Origin: Amphiura filiformis
Taxonomy: Eukaryota; Echinodermata; Ophiuroidea; Amphilepidida; Amphiuridae
DNA length: 64,000 nt
Assembly (NCBI RefSeq): GCF_039555335.1
Contig: NC_092642.1
Coordinates: forward strand, 23,045,262 to 23,109,261
Direction: 5' to 3'
Shown: positions 54,086 to 63,796 of the stretch, piece after piece
Numbering within the stretch: the stretch's first letter is position 1
Layout of the letters: each line of letters starts with the position of its first letter
Translations under genes and position numbers: made by a program
The notes under the pieces: generated by a model
Told to the model about the DNA's origin: nothing
What the model saw: only the letters and a program-made list of their open reading frames with translations
Database searches by the model: none

Positions 54086-55186
54086 GGTGGCTGTGTACTC
54101 TCAGACATGCATGTAGTAAAAGTGCAATAACTTTGTAATTATTCGCGCAAGACATATAAAAGTATACATTTTTATAAAGGCAAGACATCAATAAATCTTA
54201 ATATAAATACAGATTTGGGGTAAAAACAACAATTATGAAGAAAATCACAAAAAGTGAGTTTTTGGCAATATTTGTTAGGTACATCATAACAAAAAAAACA
54301 CTCTTTCCAAAATATTTTATTTTGTTTTTAGCTCAATCTTGAGGCTCCATTCCAAAAACGTTTTTTTATTTTTTTGATATTGGCCTTAGTTTTTGAGATA
54401 TTGACCATATAAGGCATCAAAATGAACTTTTAAAATTCACAAACGCCTATTTGCACAAAATGATGCCTAAAATCGGAAATAGACCAAAATATAAAAAATG
54501 AGAAAAATCGTTTCTTGAGTCGATCATGCTTTTTACGATGATCATATTTGCTTACCTATAGATGCTGTATTTATTGAGTTATCGTGTACCTAAATCGTCA
54601 TTTTACCGAGAAAATGAACATTGAAATAATGGCCGTTGAAGTTTAAAGTGGTCACATTTTGCCCTTTCATCGAATCTCAAAGGAGAATGCGGCAGTTTTC
54701 GTTTTTCTACCTTATATTACGTGAACATCGGGTAAATCCACAGCCCGTTGAGAAGTTTGAGTGAAATCCATTCATAACTTGATATTCAAATCGAGGGAGA
54801 GAACTTGAAAAAACCCACATTTTATCAGCTAAAACGGAGCCATTTGACCACTTGAAATTAGTGTTTCCAAAGGATGCGCCACGCATGCAGATAAGCGTCG
54901 GCTGCGTCGCGTATGCGTAGCGTATCTGTGCGTTAACAAATTGCGCGACACGTTTAGCGCGATGCGTTGTTATTGCGCAGCGTGTACCTCGCTGATACAA
55001 CAAAGATTTTCTCTCTTTAAAATTGCAAACACGAATGAAATAGTGAAATAAAATCCATAAAATAGCGCAGTTGGAGTTTATAAATCTGGATTTTCTTTCC
55101 TTGTATTTATAAAAACATAACAAAGTAACAAATATCAAAAAATCTCAATTTTGCGAAAGAAACAACGTCTTGAGTACACAGCCGCG
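54086..55186. mobile_element. TTAA-flanked non-autonomous element (piggyBac-like)
   Basis: TTAA at 54082-54085 and 55187-55190 flank a pair of inverted ends: GGTGGCTGTGTACTCTCAGA at the left and the complement of CGCGGCTGTGTACTCAAGAC at the right. TTAA duplication is typical of piggyBac. No transposase frame. Confidence 0.65.
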
Positions 55187-55377
55187 TTAAACACCAACAG
55201 TTTTCCAGTATACCTGTGAATCCTTGACAATACATGCTGTATCAACAAGTTTTCTAGTGATTATAGACAAGATTGCCTCAGCAAAATGAAACATTTGTAG
55301 ATTAATGTTATCAGCAGTCATAGAACTATAAAATGCTGGTCATTTTTTTAAAGAGGATCCAATAGTTGTCTTTTTTA

Positions 55378-56468
55378 TGCCTCCACCGGAGGTATTATGT
55401 TTCCTGGTTGTCCGTCTGTCTCTCTGTCCCTCTGTCCGTCCGAGCTTGCGAGTGCAATTTCTCAGAACTGGTAAGACGTACAGTGATGCAAGTTGGTGGA
55501 GGGATGGTCATTGGAGGTCTTCAAATTATAGGAGGTTTTTGTCGTAAAATATGGTAATTAAGTACCTAATTTGCATAATTTATGCGTTATGCATACCTTG
55601 CGAACATATATAATACCTTGTGAACAGATTATCTGGCGATCCGTATGGGGTACAGTGACGTAACTTGGTGGGAAGTAGCGTGGCGAGATGTTCTCGACCT
55701 GATTAGATTTTCAGCGCAAAATATGCTAATTAAGTACCTAATTTGCATAATTTATGCGTATTTGATGCGTATCAAGCAAAAAAACCTTGTGAACAGATTA
55801 TCTGGAGATCCGTATGGGTTACAGTGACGTAACTTGTTGGGGAGTAGTGGGGCCAGAGGTTCTTGACCTGATTAGATCTTGAGCGCAAAATATGGTAATT
55901 AAGTACCTAATTTGCATAATTTATGCGTAACCAGCAAAATACCATTTTCTCAGAGACTAGGGTGGGTGGGTGCATCTTGACCCTAGACAGAACAAGTTTG
56001 TATTGGTCAGTGGGTCAAGGTCACCCGAGGTCATCCAGGGGTCATCTAAGGTCAAATTAGCAAAAACTGCCGTATGGGCATGAAACTGGGTGAGTACAGT
56101 CAACATTAAGAGCTAATTTTTTGAAGGTCATTTTGATGTCAGCCAAGGTCACCCAGGGGTCATCTGAGGTCAAATTACTAAAAATTGTCATATGGGCATA
56201 AAACTTGGTGGGTACAGTCAACATTTAGAGCCAAAATTTTGGAAGGTCATTTTGGGGTCATCTGAGGTCAAGTTACTAAAAACTGTCGTATGGGCATGAA
56301 ACTTAGTGGGTACAGTCAACATTTAGAGTCAAATTTTTGGAAGGTCATTCCAGGGTCATCCAAGGTCACCCAGGGGTCATCACCGGTTAAAATGATACGC
56401 CTCAAGGTGGAGGCATTGCGGCCGACGCTTTGCGTCGAGATCCACGCAAGTCGAGAACCGCTCTAGTT
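55378..56468. mobile_element. TIR-type element with AGGTCA half-site array (copy 3)
   Basis: TGCCTCCACC (55378) and GGTGGAGGCA (56406-56415) are inverted; the right end continues TCGAGAACCGCTCTAG. The left half holds three repeats with GTACAGTGACGTAACTTG and AATTAAGTACCTAATTTGCA, the right half (55990-56385) three to four half-site units with GGTCATCTGAGGTCAAATTA. Confidence 0.75.
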
Positions 56469-57205
56469 TATCTTGTTTTTGCTTTTCATTTTTGTTTGCT
56501 TTGTATGTAGGGCTTCCCTTTAATTTAGTGCTCTTTGAGCACTATTGGGTATTGCCTGTGCTTTTTGCCAAATGTTATAAATAAAATGTTGGAAGAAACA
56601 GAGATTGCAATAAGCATCTAATTAACTGATGGATTCCAATCATTTTGATATAGCCTGTATCTTTTACATATCCATTTGGATAAAAGCTGTGTCTGTAATT
56701 GGATGGGAAAATAGGTTCTGGGTGTGGTGGGACTTTTCACACAATCTGTTGATCAATAATTGTGGGCAAATAACATCCATTTTGGTGAGCTGTTTACAAC
56801 TATTTATAATCGCCACTATGCACCCATCTAATATCATCTCCCATAGTTCACTTCTTGCCAGGTTCTGCCATATCAGAAAGAGGCTCTAACTGGCAACAGA
56901 TATGAAAAAAAAAACATTACATAACTTCACGCAAAGTTATGTCTGGTCAATTTCCCATTCATGTATGTTCCCAGTTCAAGGTTCTATCCTCGAACAAGAT
57001 GTCCCTCCAAGAAACGATTATTTATTATGTCTGCCCACAGTTTAAACTAAAGTGTGTACACCATGTGCTTATCTTTTGCTTACTATCTGGCTTTCTATGT
57101 GTTGAATGAAACAAATGCAAGCAGTCATGGGTACTAATGTGTGGTGCATTGCAAGTCATACACACATTGCAAAGCCTCTTTAATCATGTCAGTAGGATTT
57201 ACATT
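56469..57205. other. Intergenic, unassigned
   Basis: Nothing recognised between the COPS4 3' side and the SELENOU 3' side here. Confidence 0.5.
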
Positions 57206-57375
57206 AAAGGATTCACTCATGTTTCACCATTGTTCATCACTGTTTAACAACAACAACGATGCATCCGTGTCGTCTAGTTTACTTCGTTTGGGTTTATTTT
57301 GTCTAGTTTACTTCCAGAGCATATGCGCCTTGTTAAACAGTGATGGACAACGGTGAAACACAATTGAATCCCTTA
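57206..57375. repeat. Foldback MITE
   Basis: AAGGATTCACTCATGTTTCA and CATCACTGTTTAACAA at the left pair with TTGTTAAACAGTGATG and TGAATCCCTT at the right. Confidence 0.85.
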
Positions 57376-57766
57376 CAACAATAAAAACAATCCAAAGATT
57401 GTCTAATTCACATGATTAATTCATGAGGAATATCAGCTATAAAACTACAAAATAAATGTTTAGCCGCTACCTCCAACTGAATTCAACATGTAAACACACA
57501 AGATCCAGGCATGATGGATTTTACTCGCTAACACATAACGCATATGCTTGCTTGCGTTCACATATATACGATACTGGAAAAGTGTGGCTTCATCACCGCT
57601 TAACGTTTGGCTCCTATACAAAGGTAAGTTAGAGTTTACAATGGTTGTGTACACTTGCAATGGGTTAAAGGACTTTAGTTGCTCTGAAGATGGCACTCGC
57701 TAGAGTTCCGAAAGCTCAGCCCTCTCAAAAGGACTTCTCTAGGGAAAGATCAAATCTTACTCACAG

Positions 57767-58115
57767 TTAAGGGGGTACTACACCCCTGTGGTAAATTTGT
57801 GACTATTTTTGCATTTTTTTTTTTTTATAATAAAACACCGGTAACAAAATTTATGTATATTATTGGGGCAAGGAATCCAATTACTACACTGAAATTTCAG
57901 TGACTCAAGACAAGCGGTTCAGTATATATGACATGAAATGAGGTACAACCTAGCGGTACCTCTTTTCTTATCATAAATAACAAACCGCTTGTCTTGGGTC
58001 ACTGAAATTCCAGTGTAGTAATTGGATTCCTTGCCCCTATAATATACATAAATTTTGTTACCACTGTGTTATTAGTTTTTGAGAAAAATGCAAAAATAGA
58101 CACAAATTTATTACT
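57767..58115. repeat. Foldback element starting at TTAA
   Basis: From TTAAGGGGGTACTACACCCC at the left. Arms of about 150 bp pair (AAGGAATCCAATTACTACAC and its complement; CAAGACAAGCGGTT and AACCGCTTGTCTTG; GACTATTTTTGCATTTTT and its partner). The right terminus lacks the GGGGGTACTACACCCC end. Confidence 0.85.
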
Positions 58116-58432
58116 TACTTACTATGTACTGGTTGTTGAATAATCTTTGGTTGTTTCACATACTCTTTTGGTTATAATTTTTATAAATTACATGTATATG
58201 TTTGTACATAGTAATAATAACCACTTAAAAAAAGAAACATTGCAATTTGCATATAATTATTAGTTACTCGTATTATGATGAGCTGAAAGAATACATGTTG
58301 CATTTTTTGAAGTGCAGCATTTTCATCAAGACCAGCACTTTCATTTTATTAGTAAGTTAAAGATTGAAAACATTCCAAGCAAGTGTTACTACTAAATGGT
58401 TGTGCAATGACAGTTAGGTTCCAATTGATCTC

Positions 58433-58609
58433 TGTAAATCCCATAATTCCATGCCGTTAGACCCGAGATGCTGTCATTTTATATCATGCCGACTTGCAAT
58501 GCGCAGTAATGATGTTCGCTAAACAATATTAATGTGTGCATCGGTGTGATGTTAAATGATGACATCAGGTGAGATTCAGGTCTAACGGCAAGAAATGATG
58601 GGATTTACC
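58433..58609. repeat. Foldback MITE (GTAAATCCCAT ends)
   Basis: TGTAAATCCCATAATTCC and TGCCGTTAGACC at the left pair with GGTCTAACGGCA and GATGGGATTTACC at the right. On the SELENOU strand it would form a stem, but it has no SECIS quartet arrangement. Confidence 0.85.
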
Positions 58610-59285
58610 AAGAAGGTCAATTCTGTTATCAAGCCTTTGTGTGACTTTGCATTGGTCGTTTCACTTTTCTCCCCACCCCCAAGAAAAAATATTCCTGGTG
58701 CCAAGACTGCTTTAAACCCACACTCACTAATTATCACCTCTTGTGGACTTGTTGAACAAATTATATAGCTGCTGTTGTTGCTGTTATTATTAGGCCTGTT
58801 ATTATTATTAAGCATTTTTATTTTATTTGAAACACTGTTTAAGAGTGGGGGAAGGGGGAATAATGCAAATCTGTGGGGACCCTGAGGGATCCCCAAGGGA
58901 GATCAATTATCTCGAACAGAAATCGCACAGAAGTAATGCATAAAGGAGAGAGAAGGAAAGACTGCAAAGAAACAATACATAATATAGTGAGGTAGCTTGA
59001 AAATACATGCAGGTATTCATACCAAAGAGAAACCGTTTTAAGTGTCATTTATGCAACAAAGATCTCTAATTTGATTAGGAAAAAAGCAATTCTCATATAT
59101 GTATGTCCTTTCCTCATATATTCCGGGCAATTTCTCATTGTAACTTTTGATGATTTGATGAATCCATAAATCTATAGTTCTTTTCATCTTTAGTTTGGTG
59201 GTGACATCAAAAGGTGTCTCTGCATGCATGCACAAGAACATTTCAATTATGTTGCCATTAAATGTGAGGGATATTCCTAAAACAC
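58610..59285 (-). other. Probable SELENOU 3' UTR / downstream, no SECIS recognised
   Basis: Read on the minus strand I looked for an ATGA...AA...GA SECIS core at stem spacing here and down to 58130 and found none convincing. A GC-rich near-palindrome GGGGATCCCTCAGGGTCCCC is at about 58876-58895. Confidence 0.4.
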
Positions 59286-59499
59286 TCAGGTCCGATTTCT
59301 CAAAGCTGGGTTAGTGGTCAGGCTTCTTAAGCCAACAGGCTTAAGCCCAATTAGTCCTATATACATGTACCAGTGCTACAATTTCACATCTTACATCGCC
59401 TAGAAAGATAAATCAATAAAATGGATCCACATTGGTAGGGCTAGCCTGCTGGCTTATGAAGCATGACCACTAGCCATGTTTCGAGAAATCGGACCTTAG
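59286..59499. repeat. Foldback MITE just after SELENOU stop
   Basis: TCAGGTCCGATTTCTC, TTAGTGGTCA and CCAACAGGCT at the left pair with AGCCTGCTGG, TGACCACTAG and GAGAAATCGGACCTTA at the right. It starts about 50 nt after the stop codon, so it probably lies in the 3' UTR. Confidence 0.85.
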
Positions 59500-59551
59500 T
59501 GACTTCACCACCAAACTCAAGGCGAGAAGAATTCTAGTATTAACATTTGCT

Positions 59552-59703
59552 TTATGAGAGTTTGGATGGTACAATCATCTTGGCTGCCTCTAACACCTGT
59601 GTCTTGTTGGCTGAATCCCCAAAGTCCTTGTCTCTATGATCCAAGAGAACACCTTGTCCTTTGCCTCCTATCACAAACACGCCACCCAAGGTCCATCCAT
59701 CTC
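59552..59703 (-). CDS. SELENOU: SELENOU last exon
   Basis: Acceptor TTTCTTTCACAG|GAGATGG; completes a split Gly codon and encodes DGWTLGGVFVIGGKGQGVLL, DHRDKDFGDSANKTQVLEAA, KMIVPSKLS, then TAA at 59554-59552. Matches the human GGVFVVGSGKQGILLEH...LEAAKMI end. Confidence 0.95.
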
Positions 59704-62700
59704 CTGTGAAAGAAAAGACAACAGTTGATATTTATTATAATTATGTTCATGTATGGCTGGTAATACATCAAGTGAGTTAAAACTACTCTATAAATTTATT
59801 TTAGAGGTGGATGCAGAACTCCGTCAATATACAGCAACCCTGCATGCTCATTGCAACCACCTTGAACTCCTCATAGCTCCTCAAAACGAAACCTTATAAA
59901 TTAATGTGATTATGCATGCTATTACACTTTACGCTAAGATTCATGGTATGTTTCTTAAACAATAATTTATCTATGACATACAAAGTTCTTTGTACATGTA
60001 ATTGATAATACCATTTATCAGGCATGAGACTATATATATTCATGAAAAAGTCTGGAAATTGTCAAAAAAGCTGGAAAAGCGCGTAGCCGTAAAATTGTTC
60101 AAAAACACCTGAAAAAGGGCTGAAAATTAATAAAATGCGGAAATTTTGACATCACAAAAGTCTGGTTCCAGTGTTTCCACTGGAAAATCCCATGCCTGAT
60201 TTATAATTATACACATATGCAAGCTGTCATGGTGTTATTGCAATGACAACTTTAATACTAGCAGCACATACGTATTCATTAGGTTCCACTGTGAACTGCC
60301 TGAACAGAATTGATAATTTCCCACCTCTTTTTTCAATCAAATCGATGGTAATAACTCTTTTTGTGAGTTACCTACATTTAACCACAGGTTGCCCGAGGCA
60401 AATCTCATTTATACCTGGGAACTATAAACAGACACCACATAAGTTCAATTTATATAACTCGCTGACCCATCTATGTCATACACTGTCTCTAAGCCTGGTG
60501 ATCTGGTCGCCTCATTGAATTCAAGTTCTGATCATTTCTTTTCTGGCAGTAAAACCTGTCGATGTTGAATCACAAGAATCTTTATATTATGTCTACAAAT
60601 TTTATATAGCTCTTTCAAAATTATGAAAGTGCCTAGGACAAAAAGTGAATTACAGTTGGGTTTTGGTTTGAGATACTCTCAATCAGATGGTGAAGTCATT
60701 TTCTTTAATTGGACTATTCCATTTAAAATCCACACTAACCATGTGGAATATGTTGGAAATATCTTCCACAGGGGGAGTATGAATTACAAATAGAATGAAC
60801 ACATTAGGCAGCTCTGTTTGAATTTCATACACCCTCTGAGAAGGTTGAATCTTTCACAGAGGGAGGATGAGTTTCAAATAAGAGTTGATTAATGTGCTAA
60901 TTCCATTTGAAATTCATACTCCTTCTGTGGAAGATATTTCCAAAATCTTCCACAGGGGTAGTGTGGATTTTAAATGAAATAAGCCATTGTAATTGATCAT
61001 ACCTTCCATATTAAGCTCTACTCCATCTTGGTGTGCTTTCCACAACATTGTATACATACTGAGTCTCAAAAGCCCTGCTCCTTTCAATTCCCTCACCTCA
61101 GGACCATAAAAATAACGCTGCAAATGAAATATACAGTATTTATATATGTGTTAAGAATAAGAGATTTTGCAATTACCTTGTAAGTTAAGAGGCATTCCCT
61201 TCTGGTGAGCTCTCCAACCAGATATGTATGGACTTAGGCGTAGCAAACCAGCTAGATATAGTTTCCTCTCTGTCGGTCCATAAAAGACACGCTGAAAATA
61301 TGTGATTGGTAAGGAAATTCTTAATAAATGCCAATGCATGCGAGTGTCAATTGAATTTTTGATGCAAAATTTGAAGGAAGAATATGAAAGTCTATCTAGC
61401 CATGCATAACACCCGAGCAAACACACAATGTTTTACACAAAAGGTTTAAATGTCAAGTTATTTAAAGAGTATACAACATTTTGTGATGCTTACCCTTTAC
61501 TTGTTTTCTATAATCCTAATGACATTGAACCTAGTTTCTACCTAACAAGAAGGAAAATTATTTTCAGCTCTGTGTCACAAATACAAATGCTCGATCTTAA
61601 TTTCAAATGATACCATAAAAGAGATGTGTAAAATTATGTTGTTTTACTGTACTGTATTGTATCCTGGGCAGCAAGGAAGAGCTCAAATATTGCAGTCAAG
61701 AAAACAGCATTTGTTGCATGCAATGCAACAGAAAAATGTGTCAGAATATGTATGTACTCCGTCAATATCGGCTTGTACCTGATTTTGTTCCTGATCACAT
61801 GCAACTTTAAAAATAATAATATTTAAAAACAAAGATGCCTGGATTATAAACATCTCAAAAAATGTAACTAACCGGCCCTTTAAATAATGGCCATTATTCA
61901 AAAAGGGCTATTGTATTACAAATCTGTAAAATGTGTTCAAGCAGAATTTATATCTGCGCATTTTGACACCTCATTTGATACGATAGCCCAGAAAACAATA
62001 AAACACCGGTCTATTTAGTGTAGTGAGGTCCAGATTTGAAAGTTGCACAATACAACAATACAAAAACACTCAGATTATCATTACACAGATTTCCTTCCAT
62101 TATACTGAATACAAATCAATAGAATTTACTGCAACTTTCAAATCTTGGGTTACATTGATTTAAATGTACACTGTGACATCAATATTTAGTCAATTGCTAC
62201 AAATGAGGTGTCAAAATGTGCAGAAATAAATTCTGCTTCCAACACATTTTACAGATTTGTGATACAATCGCCTGTTTGTGAATAATGGCCATTATTTAAG
62301 GGGGTAATTACTTTTTTTGAGATGTTTATATTGCGAGTTCAGCTCAAATTAAATATACTCACATTTTTATCAAGAAAGACTTCTCCTTTGAAGTAAGGCA
62401 AGAATTCCTCATATCCCAGGGTTTCATGGACCACGGCATACAGAGGAATTCCACGAGCATCTAGCTCAGGTTTGAGAGAGGAGATCTCGGAAGCCTCCTA
62501 CAAAATAAACAATAGACAACAAAATAATAAACATTAAACAACAACAAGAACTGTGGGTGAGTATTTCATTTTGAGATGATGCAATGTGAAAATCTGTTTT
62601 TAAGAATAGATTTTAAGAATACTGTATCACAGCTGCATGCATGTACTGCATACTACGTTAAGATTTACAGGTGTTTAGATCTTGCTGACCTATCACTGTG

Positions 62701-63345
62701 GTATAGCCTTTTGGAAATGTCAGAGGCCTCTCCATACACCAAACTGATGAACTGCAAGTTAGTGAGGGAGGGAACATGTTCTGACTGAGGTGGTCTTGTG
62801 AGGGGGTACAAGGCAGTGGTTGCCTTTTGAGGAGAGCAAGAGCAATCACTCTCTACTGTTCTCCTTACATTGTATATCTGATATAGGAGAGTGATTTTTA
62901 GCTCTCCTTAGTTGACCATTCTCTCCTTACATTCTATTGTAAATGCCCTAAACAGCTCTCCTTGAAGGCTCCAGAAGACTATAATGCTCTCCTGCAAATT
63001 CCAGAAGATGTCCAAAATTCCAAAAAATGTACGTACCTCTCTACACAAAGATCATCCAGGCCGTCTCACCACCATGACAACAGCTCCTGCATCCTTCCAT
63101 AATGATGATGCTTTAAACACCTGTTTGCTGTCATCAATAAACTCTAGTCCTTTGATCTTGGTTTCTCCTATAAGCTGAAGGATGGACTTTTCCAGGTATG
63201 AGATATCAGCTTTAGGACTGGTAGGAAGCCAGAAATCAAGATTGATACCAATAAATATTGCTATGACCACAGCCAATGCTGCTTGCCACACCAAGACATC
63301 TTGAAGACAAACTTGAAGGAGTATGTACTGAACTACAAGTACAAG
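59552..63345 (-). CDS. SELENOU: Selenoprotein U / PRXL2A-like peroxiredoxin with in-frame TGA (Sec) and duplicated exon
   Basis: Thioredoxin-fold peroxiredoxin-like protein of the SelU/PRXL2A (FAM213A) family, a putative redox enzyme. Exons read 5' to 3': about 63345-63037, 62497-62363, then 61291-61177 or 61117-61003, then 59703-59552. The first encodes a hydrophobic N-terminal segment (WQAALAVVIAIFIG) and ends VVRRPG-TGA-SLCRE; human has RRPGCFLCRE, so TGA replaces the first Cys of CxxC and reads as Sec (UxxC). Then SSLKPELDARGIPLYAVV, PYFKGEVFLDKN, FYGP..., GDGWTLGGVFVIGGKGQGVL, LEAAKM. Length about 230 residues, like human (229). SelU is known to use Sec in fish, birds and sea urchin but Cys in mammals. 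The start Met is not found: an in-frame TGA lies at 63346-63348 with no ATG after it, so an upstream exon or error is likely. SECIS not seen. Confidence 0.93.
59704..60712 (-). other. SELENOU last intron with a CAGGCATG element
   Basis: No exon seen. A hAT-like MITE with ends CAGGCATGAG and CCCATGCCTG lies at 60019-60198, flanked by ATTTAT on both sides (60013-60018 and 60199-60204). Confidence 0.6.
60713..60985. repeat. Foldback MITE next to SELENOU exon b
   Basis: ATTCCATTTAAAATCCACAC at the left pairs with GTGTGGATTTTAAATGAAAT at the right; repeated internal words TCTTCCACAGGGGGAGTATG and TTTGAAATTCATAC. Family related to 49734-49915. Confidence 0.82.
61003..61117 (-). CDS. SELENOU: SELENOU alternative exon b
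   Basis: 115 nt, phase 0 to 1. Acceptor CATTTGCAG|CGTTAT, donor GAAG|GTATGA. Encodes RYFYGPEVRELKGAGLLRLS, MYTMLWKAHQDGVELNME. Including both a and b adds 230 nt and breaks the frame, and the intron between them is only 59 nt, so the two are probably mutually exclusive. A foldback MITE begins 17 bp beyond the donor. Confidence 0.93.
61177..61291 (-). CDS. SELENOU: SELENOU alternative exon a
   Basis: 115 nt, enters phase 0 and leaves phase 1. Acceptor TATTTTCAG|CGTGTC, donor CAAG|GTAATT. Encodes RVFYGPTERKLYLAGLLRLS, PYISGWRAHQKGMPLNLQ. Homologous to exon b (22 of 38 residues identical by my count) and equal in length. Confidence 0.93.
61292..61845 (-). other. SELENOU intron, unassigned
   Basis: Nothing recognised apart from splice signals at its left end. 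Confidence 0.5.
61846..62330. repeat. Foldback element in SELENOU intron
   Basis: TATAAACATCTCAAAAAATG and ATAATGGCCATTATTC at the left pair with the right end (GAATAATGGCCATTATTTAA, TTTTTTTGAGATGTTTATA). Inner words AAAATGTGTTCAAGCAGAATTT and TGAAAGTTGCA also have partners. Arms about 200 bp. Confidence 0.85.
62363..62497 (-). CDS. SELENOU: SELENOU exon after the Sec exon
   Basis: 135 nt, phase 0 to 0. Acceptor TTATTTTGTAG|GAGGC, donor AAT|GTGAGT. Encodes EASEISSLKPELDARGIPLY, AVVHETLGYEEFLPYFKGEV and FLDKN, close to the human core. Confidence 0.95.
62498..63036 (-). other. SELENOU intron after Sec exon, unassigned
   Basis: Includes a CTCTCCTT-rich stretch at 62865-62990. No feature recognised. 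Confidence 0.5.
63037..63345 (-). CDS. SELENOU: SELENOU exon with TM segment and Sec codon
   Basis: Open from 63345; possible acceptors at CTTGTAG (63333) or TTCAG (63328), or upstream after a poly-T tract (TTCTAG, exon from 63359). The stretch ILQLIGETKIKGLEFIDDSK and FKASSLWKDAGAVVMVVRRP match the family. TGA (Sec) is 63054-63052 and the resolving-type Cys TGT is 63045-63043. Donor GAG|GTACGT, phase 0. An ATG with a good Kozak context (ACCACCATGG, 63351-63353) is out of frame with the rest. Confidence 0.9.
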
Positions 63346-63796
63346 TCATCCATGGTGGTCTAGAATAAAAAAAAAAAAAAATGGTAATTGAATTGAGTTT
63401 TAAATATAACACTTAGTAAATAGCTCATGTAAAATAATAACAAATTTGAAAGCATGATAAATTTCAAAGACCGCAAAATTCAAAATTGCATGTTAATTTT
63501 TAATTGTTGATATCTGTAAAGAGGGTGCAACAAAATATTTTGTATGGAAAATCTCTGAATTCTGTCAGTTGGACAATCACTCTTACTCCCCAGTTCTGGG
63601 AGTGAAACTTTTCATTTGGAGTATAAAGGAAATTACTGTTGTCATTCATTCTTTTCGGTTTGACACAAATGGATCAAAAATTCAGAGATCAAATAGGACA
63701 ATACCGGTATTTGAGAAGTTTGAACGTTTATGAATTTTCTCTATCACCACAATCAGCAATATTTCACTCCAGTGTCAGAGGGAGGTTGACAAATAG
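63346..63796. other. Upstream of SELENOU, unassigned
   Basis: A poly-A tract on the plus strand (63365-63381) gives a poly-T tract before a TTCTAG acceptor-like site on the minus strand. No convincing first exon found. Confidence 0.4.

Noticed and set aside
54707-55138. 143-residue minus-strand protein
   Set aside because: No recognisable motif; lies within the TTAA-flanked element and probably arises by chance.
58265-58355. SECIS candidate around ATGAAAGTGC...GCACTTC
   Set aside because: A short stem exists on the minus strand but there is no GA on the 3' side, so no quartet can form.
58433-58609. SECIS candidate for SELENOU (stem with GCCGTTAGACC)
   Set aside because: It is a symmetric foldback MITE with paired ends and no ATGA/GA quartet at the right place.
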